This document shows positions 42,382 through 50,716 of a stretch of DNA of 64,000 nt, piece after piece. Source of the stretch: Ammoniphilus resinae (GTDB taxonomy: Bacteria > Bacillota > Bacilli > Aneurinibacillales > RAOX-1). Position 1 is the first letter of the stretch. Each line of letters opens with the position of its first letter. The translations under genes were made by a program, and so were the position numbers. The notes beneath the pieces were generated by a model that did not search any database, was not told the origin of the DNA, and worked only from the letters and a program-made list of their open reading frames with translations. Location of the stretch: assembly GCF_017873965.1 (NCBI RefSeq), contig NZ_JAGGKT010000018.1:1-64000 (forward strand). Direction: 5' to 3'.

Positions 42382-42776
42382 GGTCCTTTAATCTCTACCT
42401 AGCTTGGCTGGTTTCCCTTATAGCGCTCGGTGGGAGCTTATATTTTAGTGAAGTCCTGCAGTTTGAACCCTGCAAACTATGTTGGTTTCAACGAATCTTT
42501 ATGTACCCACTCTTCATTTTACTAGGGATCGCAAGCTACAAGGACGACCTGGGGATTGTTCCTTACGCGAAGACATTGAGCATCATCGGAATGGCTATCT
42601 CTCTCTTTCATTATTTGCAACAGAAAATACCAGCCATGCAAAATGTACTTCCCTGTACTACGGGTGTTCCCTGCAGTGGACAGTACATTAACTGGCTGGG
42701 ATTCATTACGATCCCATTCCTTGCGTTTGTGGCCTTTTTCCTCATCACTGTCTTGTTATCGTTAAGAAAAGAATAA
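42378..42776 (+). CDS. bdbC: Disulfide bond formation protein BdbC (DsbB family)
   Basis: A 132-residue protein with four transmembrane helices. The first redox pair is in FEPCKLCWFQRI and the second in LPCTTGVPCSGQY. It passes electrons from BdbD to the quinone pool. The start codon overlaps the bdbD stop codon, so the two are translationally coupled. Size and motifs are standard for BdbC. Confidence 0.95.
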   Translation: MRSFNLYLAWLVSLIALGGSLYFSEVLQFEPCKLCWFQRIFMYPLFILLGIASYKDDLGIVPYAKTLSIIGMAISLFHYLQQKIPAMQNVLPCTTGVPCSGQYINWLGFITIPFLAFVAFFLITVLLSLRKE

Positions 42777-42792
42777 ATATATTGCAAATTTG

Positions 42793-42815
42793 AAAAGGGG
42801 GTACCCCCTTTTTTT
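42793..42815 (+). terminator. Terminator of bdbDC
   Basis: Short strong hairpin GGGGGTACCCCC followed by TTTTTTT. Confidence 0.9.
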
Positions 42816-42900
42816 GTTTGTCTTCCCCACTTTTCAAATTTGCTGTAAAAGATTATAATTCTTAATATTCAACGATAGAGATGACAGGAGTGTATGTGAG

Positions 42901-43647
42901 ATGCCAGACATTACCCTTTGGGAAATTGCAATTGGTTTGCTTGCCGGAGTGTTGATTGGCCTATCCAAAACAGGATTCGCTACGATTAGTATCTTCAGCA
43001 TTGTGATGATGTCGCAAATTTTCCCCGCCAAAGAAGCATCAGGAATTATCCTCGTGATGCTGATTGCTGCCGATATTATTGCTGTCGTTTATTACCGCCG
43101 AAACGTCGTTTGGAGCTACTTGCTGTCCCTTCTTCCGTGGGTAATGATCGGGCTTGTCGTCGGTTATTATGTGCTCGATCAGATCAACAATTCGCAATTG
43201 CAGATCATGCTTGGCGTGTTAATCCTAAGTCTGATTGTGTTAAATGTGTGCCGCGAACGCTTAGGAGAAAAATTAAATGAGAAGCTCCCTCAGTCCATCT
43301 GGTTCACCTCGTCCATGGGGATCCTCGCCGGATTCGCCACGATGGTAGGAAATGTAGCTGCTAGCGTGATGGTCATCTACTTTTTAGCCAAAGGACTGCC
43401 GAAAAAGGAGTTTATCGGAACAGGGGCCTGGTTCTTCTTTGTTGTCAACCTGATTAAAGTTCCTTTCCTCGTGGATCTTGGATTAATTACCATGAATACT
43501 TTGGCCTACGATACCTGGTTCCTACCGGGTATTATTGCCGGTGCCGTGATTGGGATCAAACTGCTCCCCTACATCCCACAAAAACAGTTCCAGCATATCA
43601 TTTTAGTGTTGGCATCGGTTGGGGCGTTGCGGTTGATAATTTTTTAG
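42901..43647 (+). CDS. TSUP family transporter (TauE/SafE type)
   Basis: A 248-residue membrane protein with seven or eight predicted helices and the two-fold TSUP repeat: IGLSKTGFATISIFSIVMMS in the first half and GFATMVGNVAASVMVIYFLA in the second. The family exports or imports sulfite, sulfoacetate, thiosulfate or other organosulfur anions. The substrate is not evident. AGGAG precedes the ATG by 10 nt. The gene is convergent with the Rieske-amidohydrolase operon, separated by palindrome element copy F. Confidence 0.9.
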   Translation: MPDITLWEIAIGLLAGVLIGLSKTGFATISIFSIVMMSQIFPAKEASGIILVMLIAADIIAVVYYRRNVVWSYLLSLLPWVMIGLVVGYYVLDQINNSQLQIMLGVLILSLIVLNVCRERLGEKLNEKLPQSIWFTSSMGILAGFATMVGNVAASVMVIYFLAKGLPKKEFIGTGAWFFFVVNLIKVPFLVDLGLITMNTLAYDTWFLPGIIAGAVIGIKLLPYIPQKQFQHIILVLASVGALRLIIF

Positions 43648-43661
43648 GTGGGGGCTAAGTA

Positions 43662-43847
43662 ATAGCGGAAATTTTTCCGTTAATTAAATAATTTCGAAAA
43701 TAATTGGTGAAATAACGGAAAATTTTTCCGTTATTTTTACTTTGTAACTGTTTGTAAACGTTTGCAGATTTTGATAACGGAAAAAAATTCCGCTATTTAT
43801 CCTAATTCTTATTAAGAGGAATGGATAACGGAAAGTTTTTCCCTTAT
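43662..43847. repeat. Four-palindrome intergenic element, copy F (15-bp core type)
   Basis: Core triplets at 43666, 43716, 43778 and 43829: spacings 50, 62, 51 bp. The first core, CGGAAATTTTTCCG, is one base short, which accounts for the 50. The central linker has TTGTAAACGTTTGCA, the same as in copy C. It lies between convergent genes. Confidence 0.95.
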
Positions 43848-43975
43848 TCTTTGCCAACCAGGGGATGAAGATCATTCCCCCTCTTTTCCCGACCCAACTT
43901 TGTTCTTCATCACACCAACCAAAAGGGACTTTCCCCTCGCGTACCACGCTAGGAAAAGCCCCTCATCCGTCCACC

Positions 43976-44416
43976 CTACTCAATCACAACCACCACATAC
44001 TCCTTTTCCAACGCCACCTGATACGTCTCGGCCACGAATGGTCCTTTGGCCATCCCCGTGCCATCGTCACACACCAAGCTGCACCCCGCCTCTACCTCCG
44101 CCTGATAGGTGCGAACCCGCGTCTTTGCCGGATCGAAGTAGGATTGGCCAGTCTTCACATCAAATTCCCATTGATGCCACGGACAGCGCAGGATTTCCCC
44201 TTGCCTCGAGTAAATATACTCCCCGGGGGATTTGGATGTAACAAATCCGGATACGACGCCTTCACAAAGCGGTGCGCCTGCATGCGGACAGCGGTTACGA
44301 ATCGCGTAGAACGCCCCGTGAACGTTAAAAACGCCAATCGATCGTCCCTCGATCTCCACGATTTTCCGCTGTCCTGGAGCAATTTCGTCAACCATTGCAA
44401 CCACATATTTTTTCAT
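43976..44416 (-). CDS. Small Rieske [2Fe-2S] protein (second copy in the operon)
   Basis: About 146 residues. Cluster ligands are in NRCPHAGAPLC and LRCPWHQWEFDV, the Cys-X-His / Cys-X2-His pattern of Rieske ferredoxins. The start MKKYVVAMVDEIAPGQRKIV and IEGRSIGVFNVHGAFYAIRN resemble the other Rieske protein of the operon at 48.1 kb, so the two are paralogs. No oxygenase alpha subunit or NADH reductase is encoded nearby, so the redox partner is not evident. GGGGGAG is 6 nt before the ATG at 44416. Last gene of the seven-gene unit, 16 bp after the third amidohydrolase. Confidence 0.9.
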   Translation of the reverse strand: MKKYVVAMVDEIAPGQRKIVEIEGRSIGVFNVHGAFYAIRNRCPHAGAPLCEGVVSGFVTSKSPGEYIYSRQGEILRCPWHQWEFDVKTGQSYFDPAKTRVRTYQAEVEAGCSLVCDDGTGMAKGPFVAETYQVALEKEYVVVVIE

Positions 44417-44432
44417 CCAACTCTCCCCCTTC

Positions 44433-45539
44433 TCACTTAAACCGATAGAATGCACGAGCGTTGTCATAAAAGATTTTCTTCTTTAATTCAATGGGAAATT
44501 TCGCGGGAAAAGCCAGCTCTGGGGAATCGTAGTCCCAGTGCGGATAATCCGTAGAGAACATCAGCATCTCATTCGAACCTAGCCACTCAATGACCTGCAG
44601 GAGATACTCCAGCTTTGGCGGCTCTTCCATCGGTTGGGTCGTCACACGCATATGTTCACGAATATATTCCGATGGTTTTCGTTTCAGAAAAGGGACTTCC
44701 GCATGGAGCCGTTTCCATTGCTGGTCAAGCCGCCACATTAAGGAAGGCAGCCAGGCGAATCCTCCCTCCAACAACGCAACCCGCAAGCCAGGGAACCGTT
44801 CAAACACGCCTTCGCAAACCATACTGATCACCTGGGATTGAAAAGCCTGGGCCATGGTCGTATGATCTTCGATATAATAGGACGGAAATCCATGCGAGGT
44901 AATGGCGTTTCCGCCTAGTCCGGCAAAATGAATAACGATCGGCAATCCGTGATTTTCTGCGGCTTCATAGATTTTCCAATATCTTCGGCGGCCAAGTGGC
45001 TCTCTTGTACGAGGCAAAAAGAGCACCTGCACAAATCCCGGATGGGAAGCTACCCGATTGATTTCCTCGACGGCAAACTCCGCGTTTTCATAGGGAATGA
45101 CAATTGAAGCACGCAACCGTGGTTCTTTATCCAGCCACTCCTCCATCTGCCAATCATTCACCGCCCGGGCAAGCGCTGCGCTAAATTCATCATTCAACTG
45201 TTCAGCCACACGGTACAGGCAATTAAGAATCCCTATCTCCATATTCAATGGATCTAACAGCTGTTTCCGCATAAAATTCAAATCAGAGCCAGGGATTCCC
45301 CCGTTTGGCGGCCAAGCATCCTGCCTTGTTCCACCGGCATTTCCTTTCGGATACGGGATATGTTGGGCAAACCCATGATATGTCCGGGTTCCGACCATCT
45401 CCATGTATTGGCGCCAGCGCTGCGATAGATACGGTTTGAGCGCATCAGGGGAAGGGACTTCATTATGAATGTCACAGTCGATAAAAGGCAGCCCTGTTTT
45501 CCTTTTTGAACCCTTCGTTTCAACCTTTACCTCACTCAC
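44433..45539 (-). CDS. Amidohydrolase family protein (ACMSD-like metal-dependent lyase/hydrolase), paralog 3
   Basis: A 368-residue amidohydrolase_2-type TIM barrel. The N-terminal metal motif is FIDCDIHNEV (DxH form), with IVIHFAGLGGN in the middle and the C-terminal acid in MFSTDYPHWDYDSP. Related enzymes decarboxylate aromatic acids or hydrolyse ring C-C or C-N bonds. It has the same plan as the proteins at 45578 and 48535, with insertions near residues 55-85 that probably shape the substrate pocket. GTG start after GAGG. It lies between another amidohydrolase and a Rieske gene in one operon, so an aromatic or heterocyclic acid is a plausible substrate (inference). Confidence 0.88.
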   Translation of the reverse strand: MSEVKVETKGSKRKTGLPFIDCDIHNEVPSPDALKPYLSQRWRQYMEMVGTRTYHGFAQHIPYPKGNAGGTRQDAWPPNGGIPGSDLNFMRKQLLDPLNMEIGILNCLYRVAEQLNDEFSAALARAVNDWQMEEWLDKEPRLRASIVIPYENAEFAVEEINRVASHPGFVQVLFLPRTREPLGRRRYWKIYEAAENHGLPIVIHFAGLGGNAITSHGFPSYYIEDHTTMAQAFQSQVISMVCEGVFERFPGLRVALLEGGFAWLPSLMWRLDQQWKRLHAEVPFLKRKPSEYIREHMRVTTQPMEEPPKLEYLLQVIEWLGSNEMLMFSTDYPHWDYDSPELAFPAKFPIELKKKIFYDNARAFYRFK

Positions 45540-45577
45540 TTTTCCTCACTCCATCCTCTATAAAAATCCACCAAATG

Positions 45578-46651
45578 CTAAAAACGATAAACCGCACGTG
45601 CATTTTCGAATAAAATCTTCCTTTCCAAATCCACGGGCAACCCTGCGGGCAAAGCTTCTTCCCGTTCATCATAATGCCAATGCGGATAATCACTGGAAAA
45701 TAGCAACATCTCGTCTGACCCCATCTGCTCGATCACCTTCAGTAAGATCTCCGGTTTCGGCGGTTCATCAAGCGGTTGTAGGGTGAAACGAATATGATCA
45801 CGCATCACTTCCGATGGCAACCGGTCCACCCAAGGGATCTCCCGGCGCAAACCTTTCCAGTTCTTATCGAATCGCCACATTAACGATGGCACCCAGGTAA
45901 ACCCGCTTTCCATCATCACGACCCGAAGTCGTGGGAATTTCACAAATACCCCTTCACTAACCAAACTAATCAATTGCGACTGAAAAGCTTGAGCATGGCT
46001 GACATAGTCCTCAATATAATGGGATGGCCAGCCGACCGGCATAATCGGATATCCGGTGACCCCACCGGCATGAATGCCGACCGTCAACCCGTATTGCTCC
46101 GCTGCCTCATAGATCGGCCAGTAATACCTTTTTCCATACGGCTTTTCCGAGCGAACCAACAGCAAAACCTGGACAAACCCGGGGTGCTTCCCTACCCGAT
46201 GTATTTCTTCTGCCGCCCGCAGCGGGTTTTGACTCGGCACTACAATCGAGGCGCGCAAACGCGAATCCTTCTCAAGCCACTCTGCCACCTGCCAATCGTT
46301 AACCGCCTGTGCCAACTGTGCCGCCAAATCTTCGTTATGAATCATCTGCACTCCATACAGACAATGCAGGATCGCATACTGAACACTCCAGGGCTCCAAC
46401 ACCTGCCTTTGCAGCAACCCCAAATCCGATCCCGGCAAAGCCCCCGGCGAAGGTTCAGACCCCGGCCTTGCCGAAAGCGGATTTCCCCTTGGGTAATAAT
46501 TCGGTTCCAAGCTTTTGATATTGTGTTCCTTCACATAGTCACGCCACCGCTCCGACAAATATGGATAAAGCGCCGCCATGGAAGGAACAGCATGATGCAC
46601 ATCACAATCAATCACACCCGTACGTGTTTTCACCGCAAGATCCTTTTCCAT
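45578..46651 (-). CDS. Amidohydrolase family protein, paralog 2
   Basis: A 357-residue TIM-barrel enzyme. Metal motifs GVIDCDVHHAVPSM, VGIHAGGVTG and LFSSDYPHWHYDE correspond to those of paralogs 1 and 3. HYIEDYVSHAQAFQSQLISL and PSLMWRFDKNWKGLRREIPW show the strong kinship. The frame extends 32 codons upstream into the transporter gene's stop region, but GGAGGG lies 7 nt before the ATG at 46651. Its position between the transporter and paralog 3 supports a role in the same pathway. Confidence 0.88.
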   Translation of the reverse strand: MEKDLAVKTRTGVIDCDVHHAVPSMAALYPYLSERWRDYVKEHNIKSLEPNYYPRGNPLSARPGSEPSPGALPGSDLGLLQRQVLEPWSVQYAILHCLYGVQMIHNEDLAAQLAQAVNDWQVAEWLEKDSRLRASIVVPSQNPLRAAEEIHRVGKHPGFVQVLLLVRSEKPYGKRYYWPIYEAAEQYGLTVGIHAGGVTGYPIMPVGWPSHYIEDYVSHAQAFQSQLISLVSEGVFVKFPRLRVVMMESGFTWVPSLMWRFDKNWKGLRREIPWVDRLPSEVMRDHIRFTLQPLDEPPKPEILLKVIEQMGSDEMLLFSSDYPHWHYDEREEALPAGLPVDLERKILFENARAVYRF

Positions 46652-46692
46652 TCTCTTTCCCTCCATCTCCAGATCCAAGATATATCCCAGCC

Positions 46693-48033
46693 TTATCCCA
46701 CCAACTGTTGAACTACCGTTAGAAAAATGGCACCAAATACTAAACAAGCAAGCCCGAATCTTCCATTCCCCTTAACGCCAATCTCCATCGTCGTCTTTCC
46801 AGTGATCCGAGCCGTTAAAAGATTCGCCGGAGAAAAAGGGGACAGCATCGGACTGATCGCCCAACACATTAAAATAATCAGCGCATAAACCACCGGCTCA
46901 ATCCCCATACTTTGCATGTGTAAAGAGGTATTGAACAGCGTAATCGTCACCAAATGGTGTATCCCAAGCTGAGCCAAGCCAATGACGATAAAACCAAACA
47001 GCAATATAAAGAAAAAGAGCAGCCAAGATTGACCGATGTGCAGCTCTGGTAGCTCAATCTTCCAGTCCAAATAGAGAAGGGTTTTCGCTAAGAAACCAAT
47101 TGAGATAAAAAGAAAAGCTTCCTCCCGAACGAACAGCATTTCATTGGTCCCATAGCCGCGAAGGGATTTTAGAAATTCTTTAAACTTGCCTAAATACAGG
47201 CACCAAATCACGGAAACCGCGACACTCATCATGGAGACAATCACGATCACGCCAAGGTCGACCCACTGATTAAGGAGGATCACAGAACCGATCAACAGCC
47301 CAAAGAACACGGGAAGATGGTACAATCTGCCAATCTCAGGACATTCTGCAGGCGGTTCCATCCCTTCATCTGCCGCCTTTTTGTACAGCCACGCACTCCA
47401 AACAAACAAAATCAGCAAGCAAATCAACAGTCCAAATCCAATGATCGAGGCTGGTTTGGCATGGCTATAGGCTACCGCAATGGAAAAAGCCCCATAATAA
47501 GGCGTCCAAAAAGCCCCTAAACTAAACGAGCGACTCAATATTTTCCCGTAAAGAAGCGGACGATCTTTCATCACATCCTGAAAAAACTCGTGCACGATCC
47601 GATACCCGCCAAAATTCAAAAACGAGCTAAAGCCAAAATTGGTGAATACGAGAATCGGGTGCAGCCGCTTCATCGATAAGTTCCGCACAAGAGGGAGCAA
47701 TTGCTCCATATAATTGCCTTGCACGATCGGGATTTTGATCAATGGAACACAGACAAACAATAAAATAAATTCGGCATTGGAGATGATGGCTTTGACCATT
47801 TGTTCCAACGGGATTTCGTAATAGAAGGATAAACCCAGACTTAAGAAAAAGAAAAAGGTGTAAGATGCTCTTACAAACCCTTTGGTTTTCACCAATAAAA
47901 CAAGAATCAAAAAGAGTGAGCTAACACATAAACCCACTTCAAACACATAACCGCCAATAAATGACGCAAGCAAACTGAACAACGCAATACATATCAACGA
48001 AGCAATATGTGTAACCGTCAAGATGACTTGCAT
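46693..48033 (-). CDS. Polytopic membrane transporter, family uncertain
   Basis: A 446-residue protein with about 12 predicted helices. The C-terminal helical pair has CWAISPMLSPFSPANLLTAR, and the first half has FGFSSFLNFGGYRIVHEFF. The even split into two halves and the intramembrane Ser/Pro/Asn loop suggest the ion-transporter superfamily of organic-anion carriers (CitM/ArsB-like), but no family signature is certain. It sits in the middle of the amidohydrolase/Rieske operon, so it most likely imports the substrate of that pathway. Confidence 0.7.
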   Translation of the reverse strand: MQVILTVTHIASLICIALFSLLASFIGGYVFEVGLCVSSLFLILVLLVKTKGFVRASYTFFFFLSLGLSFYYEIPLEQMVKAIISNAEFILLFVCVPLIKIPIVQGNYMEQLLPLVRNLSMKRLHPILVFTNFGFSSFLNFGGYRIVHEFFQDVMKDRPLLYGKILSRSFSLGAFWTPYYGAFSIAVAYSHAKPASIIGFGLLICLLILFVWSAWLYKKAADEGMEPPAECPEIGRLYHLPVFFGLLIGSVILLNQWVDLGVIVIVSMMSVAVSVIWCLYLGKFKEFLKSLRGYGTNEMLFVREEAFLFISIGFLAKTLLYLDWKIELPELHIGQSWLLFFFILLFGFIVIGLAQLGIHHLVTITLFNTSLHMQSMGIEPVVYALIILMCWAISPMLSPFSPANLLTARITGKTTMEIGVKGNGRFGLACLVFGAIFLTVVQQLVG

Positions 48034-48078
48034 ATTTCTCCCCCTCCCGGAGAACCCATGGCCGGCCCTCAGGTCGGG

Positions 48079-48507
48079 TTACAGATGGACGATGATAAAC
48101 TTTTCTTCAACCGAAGTAGGATAGGTTTCTACCCGAAGGGTTTCCCCATCAGCCACATCCTTCTGCCCGATCGTCACGGGATAATTCTTGATATAACAGC
48201 CTAACGGGTTAAAAATGGACTTGCCCGTTCTGATCTCGAATTCCCAGCCATGCCAGGGACAGCGTAAGATCTCCCCCGCCTTTTCAAAGCGCAGCTCACT
48301 TAAGGTCCCATCTTCCTGGTTGCCGCAGACCGTCATCCCCCCGATACTCCCCAGGCAGACCTCTGCCCCTTGGTGTGGACAGACATTGCGCAGCGCATAA
48401 AATGTCCCCTTTACATTAAAAACACCGATCGATCGCCCTTCAAGCTGCACAATTTTTCTTTCGCCTGGCCTAATTTCATCGACTGTTGCTACCCGATGCT
48501 GTGCCAT
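48079..48507 (-). CDS. Small Rieske [2Fe-2S] protein (first copy in the operon)
   Basis: About 142 residues. Cluster ligands in RNVCPHQGAEVC and LRCPWHGWEFEI, an intact Rieske motif pair. The N-terminal VDEIRPGERKIVQLEGRSIG matches its paralog at 44.0 kb. It has extra sequence between the two motifs (GGMTVCGNQEDGTLSELRFE). AAGGAGG touches the first ATG, so the second ATG at 48507 is the likely start. It follows amidohydrolase paralog 1 after 27 bp. Confidence 0.9.
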   Translation of the reverse strand: MAQHRVATVDEIRPGERKIVQLEGRSIGVFNVKGTFYALRNVCPHQGAEVCLGSIGGMTVCGNQEDGTLSELRFEKAGEILRCPWHGWEFEIRTGKSIFNPLGCYIKNYPVTIGQKDVADGETLRVETYPTSVEEKFIIVHL

Positions 48508-48534
48508 GGACATCCTCCTTTTTCTATCAATCTC

Positions 48535-49587
48535 CTAATCAAGGTTATAGAGCTCTTTTGCATTTTCATAGAAGATTCTTCGCTTGATTTCTTCTTCAAG
48601 CTTTGGAAATGCGCGCGTAGGTGAGTCAAAATCCCAATGGGGATAATCGGATGAAAACATTAAAATGTCTTTCGCCCCCATCATCTCGAAAATTTGCAGC
48701 AACTGCTGTTTGTTATCGGGATTCTCCAAAGGCTGTGAGGTAATCCTGACATGGTCGCGTACATATTCACTCGGTCGTTTCTTTACCCAAGGAACCTCTT
48801 CCCGCAGTGCCTTCCATTCTGCCTCGAGTCGCCACAACAACGGGGGCAGCCAGGCCGATCCGCCTTCTACCAGCACCACTTTCAACTTTGGAAATCTCTC
48901 AAACACACCTTCTGTTATAAAGCTGATCAAATGCGCCTGAAAGGCAAGCATTAAACCTACATGCCATTCGATATAGGTTGAAGGATAACCCGGCGCCGGT
49001 GATTCATTGATTCCCACCCCTTCTGTCCCGGGATGAAAGGCTACAGGCAGGCCGTAATGCGCACAAGCTTCATATATTGGGTAGAACTGTCGCTGCCCGT
49101 ATGGCGCGCGCGATCCCCCATCCATCATGACTTGTACCATGTGCGGGTGCCCAGCCCAGCGCTCGATTTCTTTCACAGCGAGGGTGGGATCTTGCGGAGC
49201 CACTGTGATCGAACCTTTGCAGCGACCATCCTTATTGTTGTTATCGAGCCAGCGATCAGCCAGCCAATCATTATAAGCAGCAGCAACCGCTGCCGCGAAA
49301 TCGGGATTCGGATACATCGTGGCAAATGCCCGCGGCAATAAGATCGCATAGTTGATCCCATAGGCATCCATTAGCTGTGTTCTCATAAAATCGGGGTCCG
49401 AACAGGGAAATCCACCGTCTGGTGTCTCAGAATCGAGCCGGTTCACATGAATCGGATTCATGTACATGCCTCGGCTGTTTACCATTTGCAGGCGATGGCG
49501 CCAAGGCAAAGGAAGGTATTGACGGATCTCCTCCATGTTTCTTGGATGGGGATGAACATCACAGTCAATAATGTTGTTTAATTTCAT
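48535..49587 (-). CDS. Amidohydrolase family protein, paralog 1
   Basis: About 350 residues with the same TIM-barrel plan: NIIDCDVHPHPRNMEEIRQY at the N-terminus, VAFHPGTEGVG in the middle and MFSSDYPHWDFDSP near the end. Between them are PSTYIEWHVGLMLAFQAHLI and WLPPLLWRLEAEWKALREEV. It is the most diverged of the three paralogs in the N-terminal 80 residues. It is the first enzyme gene after the IclR regulator and directly precedes Rieske copy 1, just as paralog 3 precedes Rieske copy 2. AGGAGG favours the ATG at 49587. Confidence 0.88.
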   Translation of the reverse strand: MKLNNIIDCDVHPHPRNMEEIRQYLPLPWRHRLQMVNSRGMYMNPIHVNRLDSETPDGGFPCSDPDFMRTQLMDAYGINYAILLPRAFATMYPNPDFAAAVAAAYNDWLADRWLDNNNKDGRCKGSITVAPQDPTLAVKEIERWAGHPHMVQVMMDGGSRAPYGQRQFYPIYEACAHYGLPVAFHPGTEGVGINESPAPGYPSTYIEWHVGLMLAFQAHLISFITEGVFERFPKLKVVLVEGGSAWLPPLLWRLEAEWKALREEVPWVKKRPSEYVRDHVRITSQPLENPDNKQQLLQIFEMMGAKDILMFSSDYPHWDFDSPTRAFPKLEEEIKRRIFYENAKELYNLD

Positions 49588-49601
49588 CAAGTGCACACCT
49601 C

Positions 49602-50378
49602 CTATAGGTTGGCAGTCACATTCAAATCCTGACGATAGCCAAGGGCATAAGAAATATTTCCTGTTTCCTGCATGACTTGTTTAACAATCGCCTCTTTCTC
49701 CCTCATATCAAAGCGGTTCTCCGGGATTGTATAAATCATGCTGCCAATGACCTTCTTCGCGGCGTCAAAAATCGGTGCACCAATACTTAATGCCCCCTGT
49801 TTCCGCTCATTTGTCGTCATACAATAGCCTTGTTCACGAATTCTCACTATTTCTTTATAAAGCTCATCTTTTCTCCCCTCTGCAACCCCTTCAAGCTCTA
49901 ACACCGCCGCGATTTCCTTTTCCTCGAGAAAAGCCAAAATGGATTTTCCACTTGCGGCGATATGAACAGGCTGCAGAACTCCCATTTCTAACACATACTG
50001 CAACGGCTTGGGGCTGTTCACACAGTCGATGAAGCTAAGCTTTTTGTGTTGCGGATGATACTGAGTCAGATACACGGATTCATTAAAAGTTGTAGACAGT
50101 CTTTTCATACAAGGTTTGGCTGCTTTCTTGATGTCTACATCAACGGAGATGATTGCCGCCATCCGCACCATTTCCGGACCAAACTGGTATTTCCCGCTGA
50201 TCGGAGAGATCTGAAGCACATGCTCATCCTTTAACATCTTCAACATGCGATGTAAAGAGCTTGCTGGAATGTTTAAATGACGAGATAGCTCATGCACCCC
50301 CCATTCCATTTGCACATCAGTAAAGGCTCGGAGTACTGCGAACGTTTTCGAGATCACATTGGCGTTGAAGGATGCCAT
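49602..50378 (-). CDS. IclR family transcriptional regulator
   Basis: A 258-residue regulator. The winged helix is in WGVHELSRHLNIPASSLHRM (about residues 25-45), and the effector domain (about 80-250) has the usual VHIAASGKSILAFL and GYCMTTNERKQGALSIGAPI motifs. IclR proteins control aromatic and organic-acid catabolism genes and bind a pathway metabolite. It is the first gene of the operon, 14 bp before amidohydrolase 1, so it should be autoregulated. Repeated ATGGYATTCCA sites in the intergenic region are candidate operators. GGAGG is 7 nt before the ATG. Confidence 0.92.
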   Translation of the reverse strand: MASFNANVISKTFAVLRAFTDVQMEWGVHELSRHLNIPASSLHRMLKMLKDEHVLQISPISGKYQFGPEMVRMAAIISVDVDIKKAAKPCMKRLSTTFNESVYLTQYHPQHKKLSFIDCVNSPKPLQYVLEMGVLQPVHIAASGKSILAFLEEKEIAAVLELEGVAEGRKDELYKEIVRIREQGYCMTTNERKQGALSIGAPIFDAAKKVIGSMIYTIPENRFDMREKEAIVKQVMQETGNISYALGYRQDLNVTANL

Positions 50379-50713
50379 CTTTCTTCCTCCCTCCCTTCCC
50401 TCGTTCCATTATGTAGGATGGTATTCCAACTAGTATCATATATAGTTTTATGCGTGAAAATTATTCCGTGTGAGCCTATTTTTTATTTTTGTAATTATTA
50501 GAATAAGTTGCATTTACACCTTGTATACATTATTAACTCCAAGTTTCTACTCACTGAATTGAATGGCATTCCATTAATTGGAACAAGGAAAGGATAAGGG
50601 TGGTGATTGGTGACCATGGCGTTCTTCGGTACACATCCGTTTCTAGTTTAAAAAAACCAAATCTAGCTGTGAAAACAAGGTAGTACACAACAGAAAATGA
50701 AGGAGGTATAATT
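50379..50713. promoter_or_regulatory. Divergent control region with two candidate IclR sites
   Basis: This 335-bp region separates the iclR-led operon from the Nramp-like gene and holds no gene. The 11-bp sequence ATGGYATTCCA occurs at 50418-50428 and 50563-50573; the second is part of the dyad GAATGGCATTC. Near-palindromic GGAAT/ATTCC sites suit IclR family dimers. Confidence 0.45.
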
Positions 50714-50716
50714 GTG

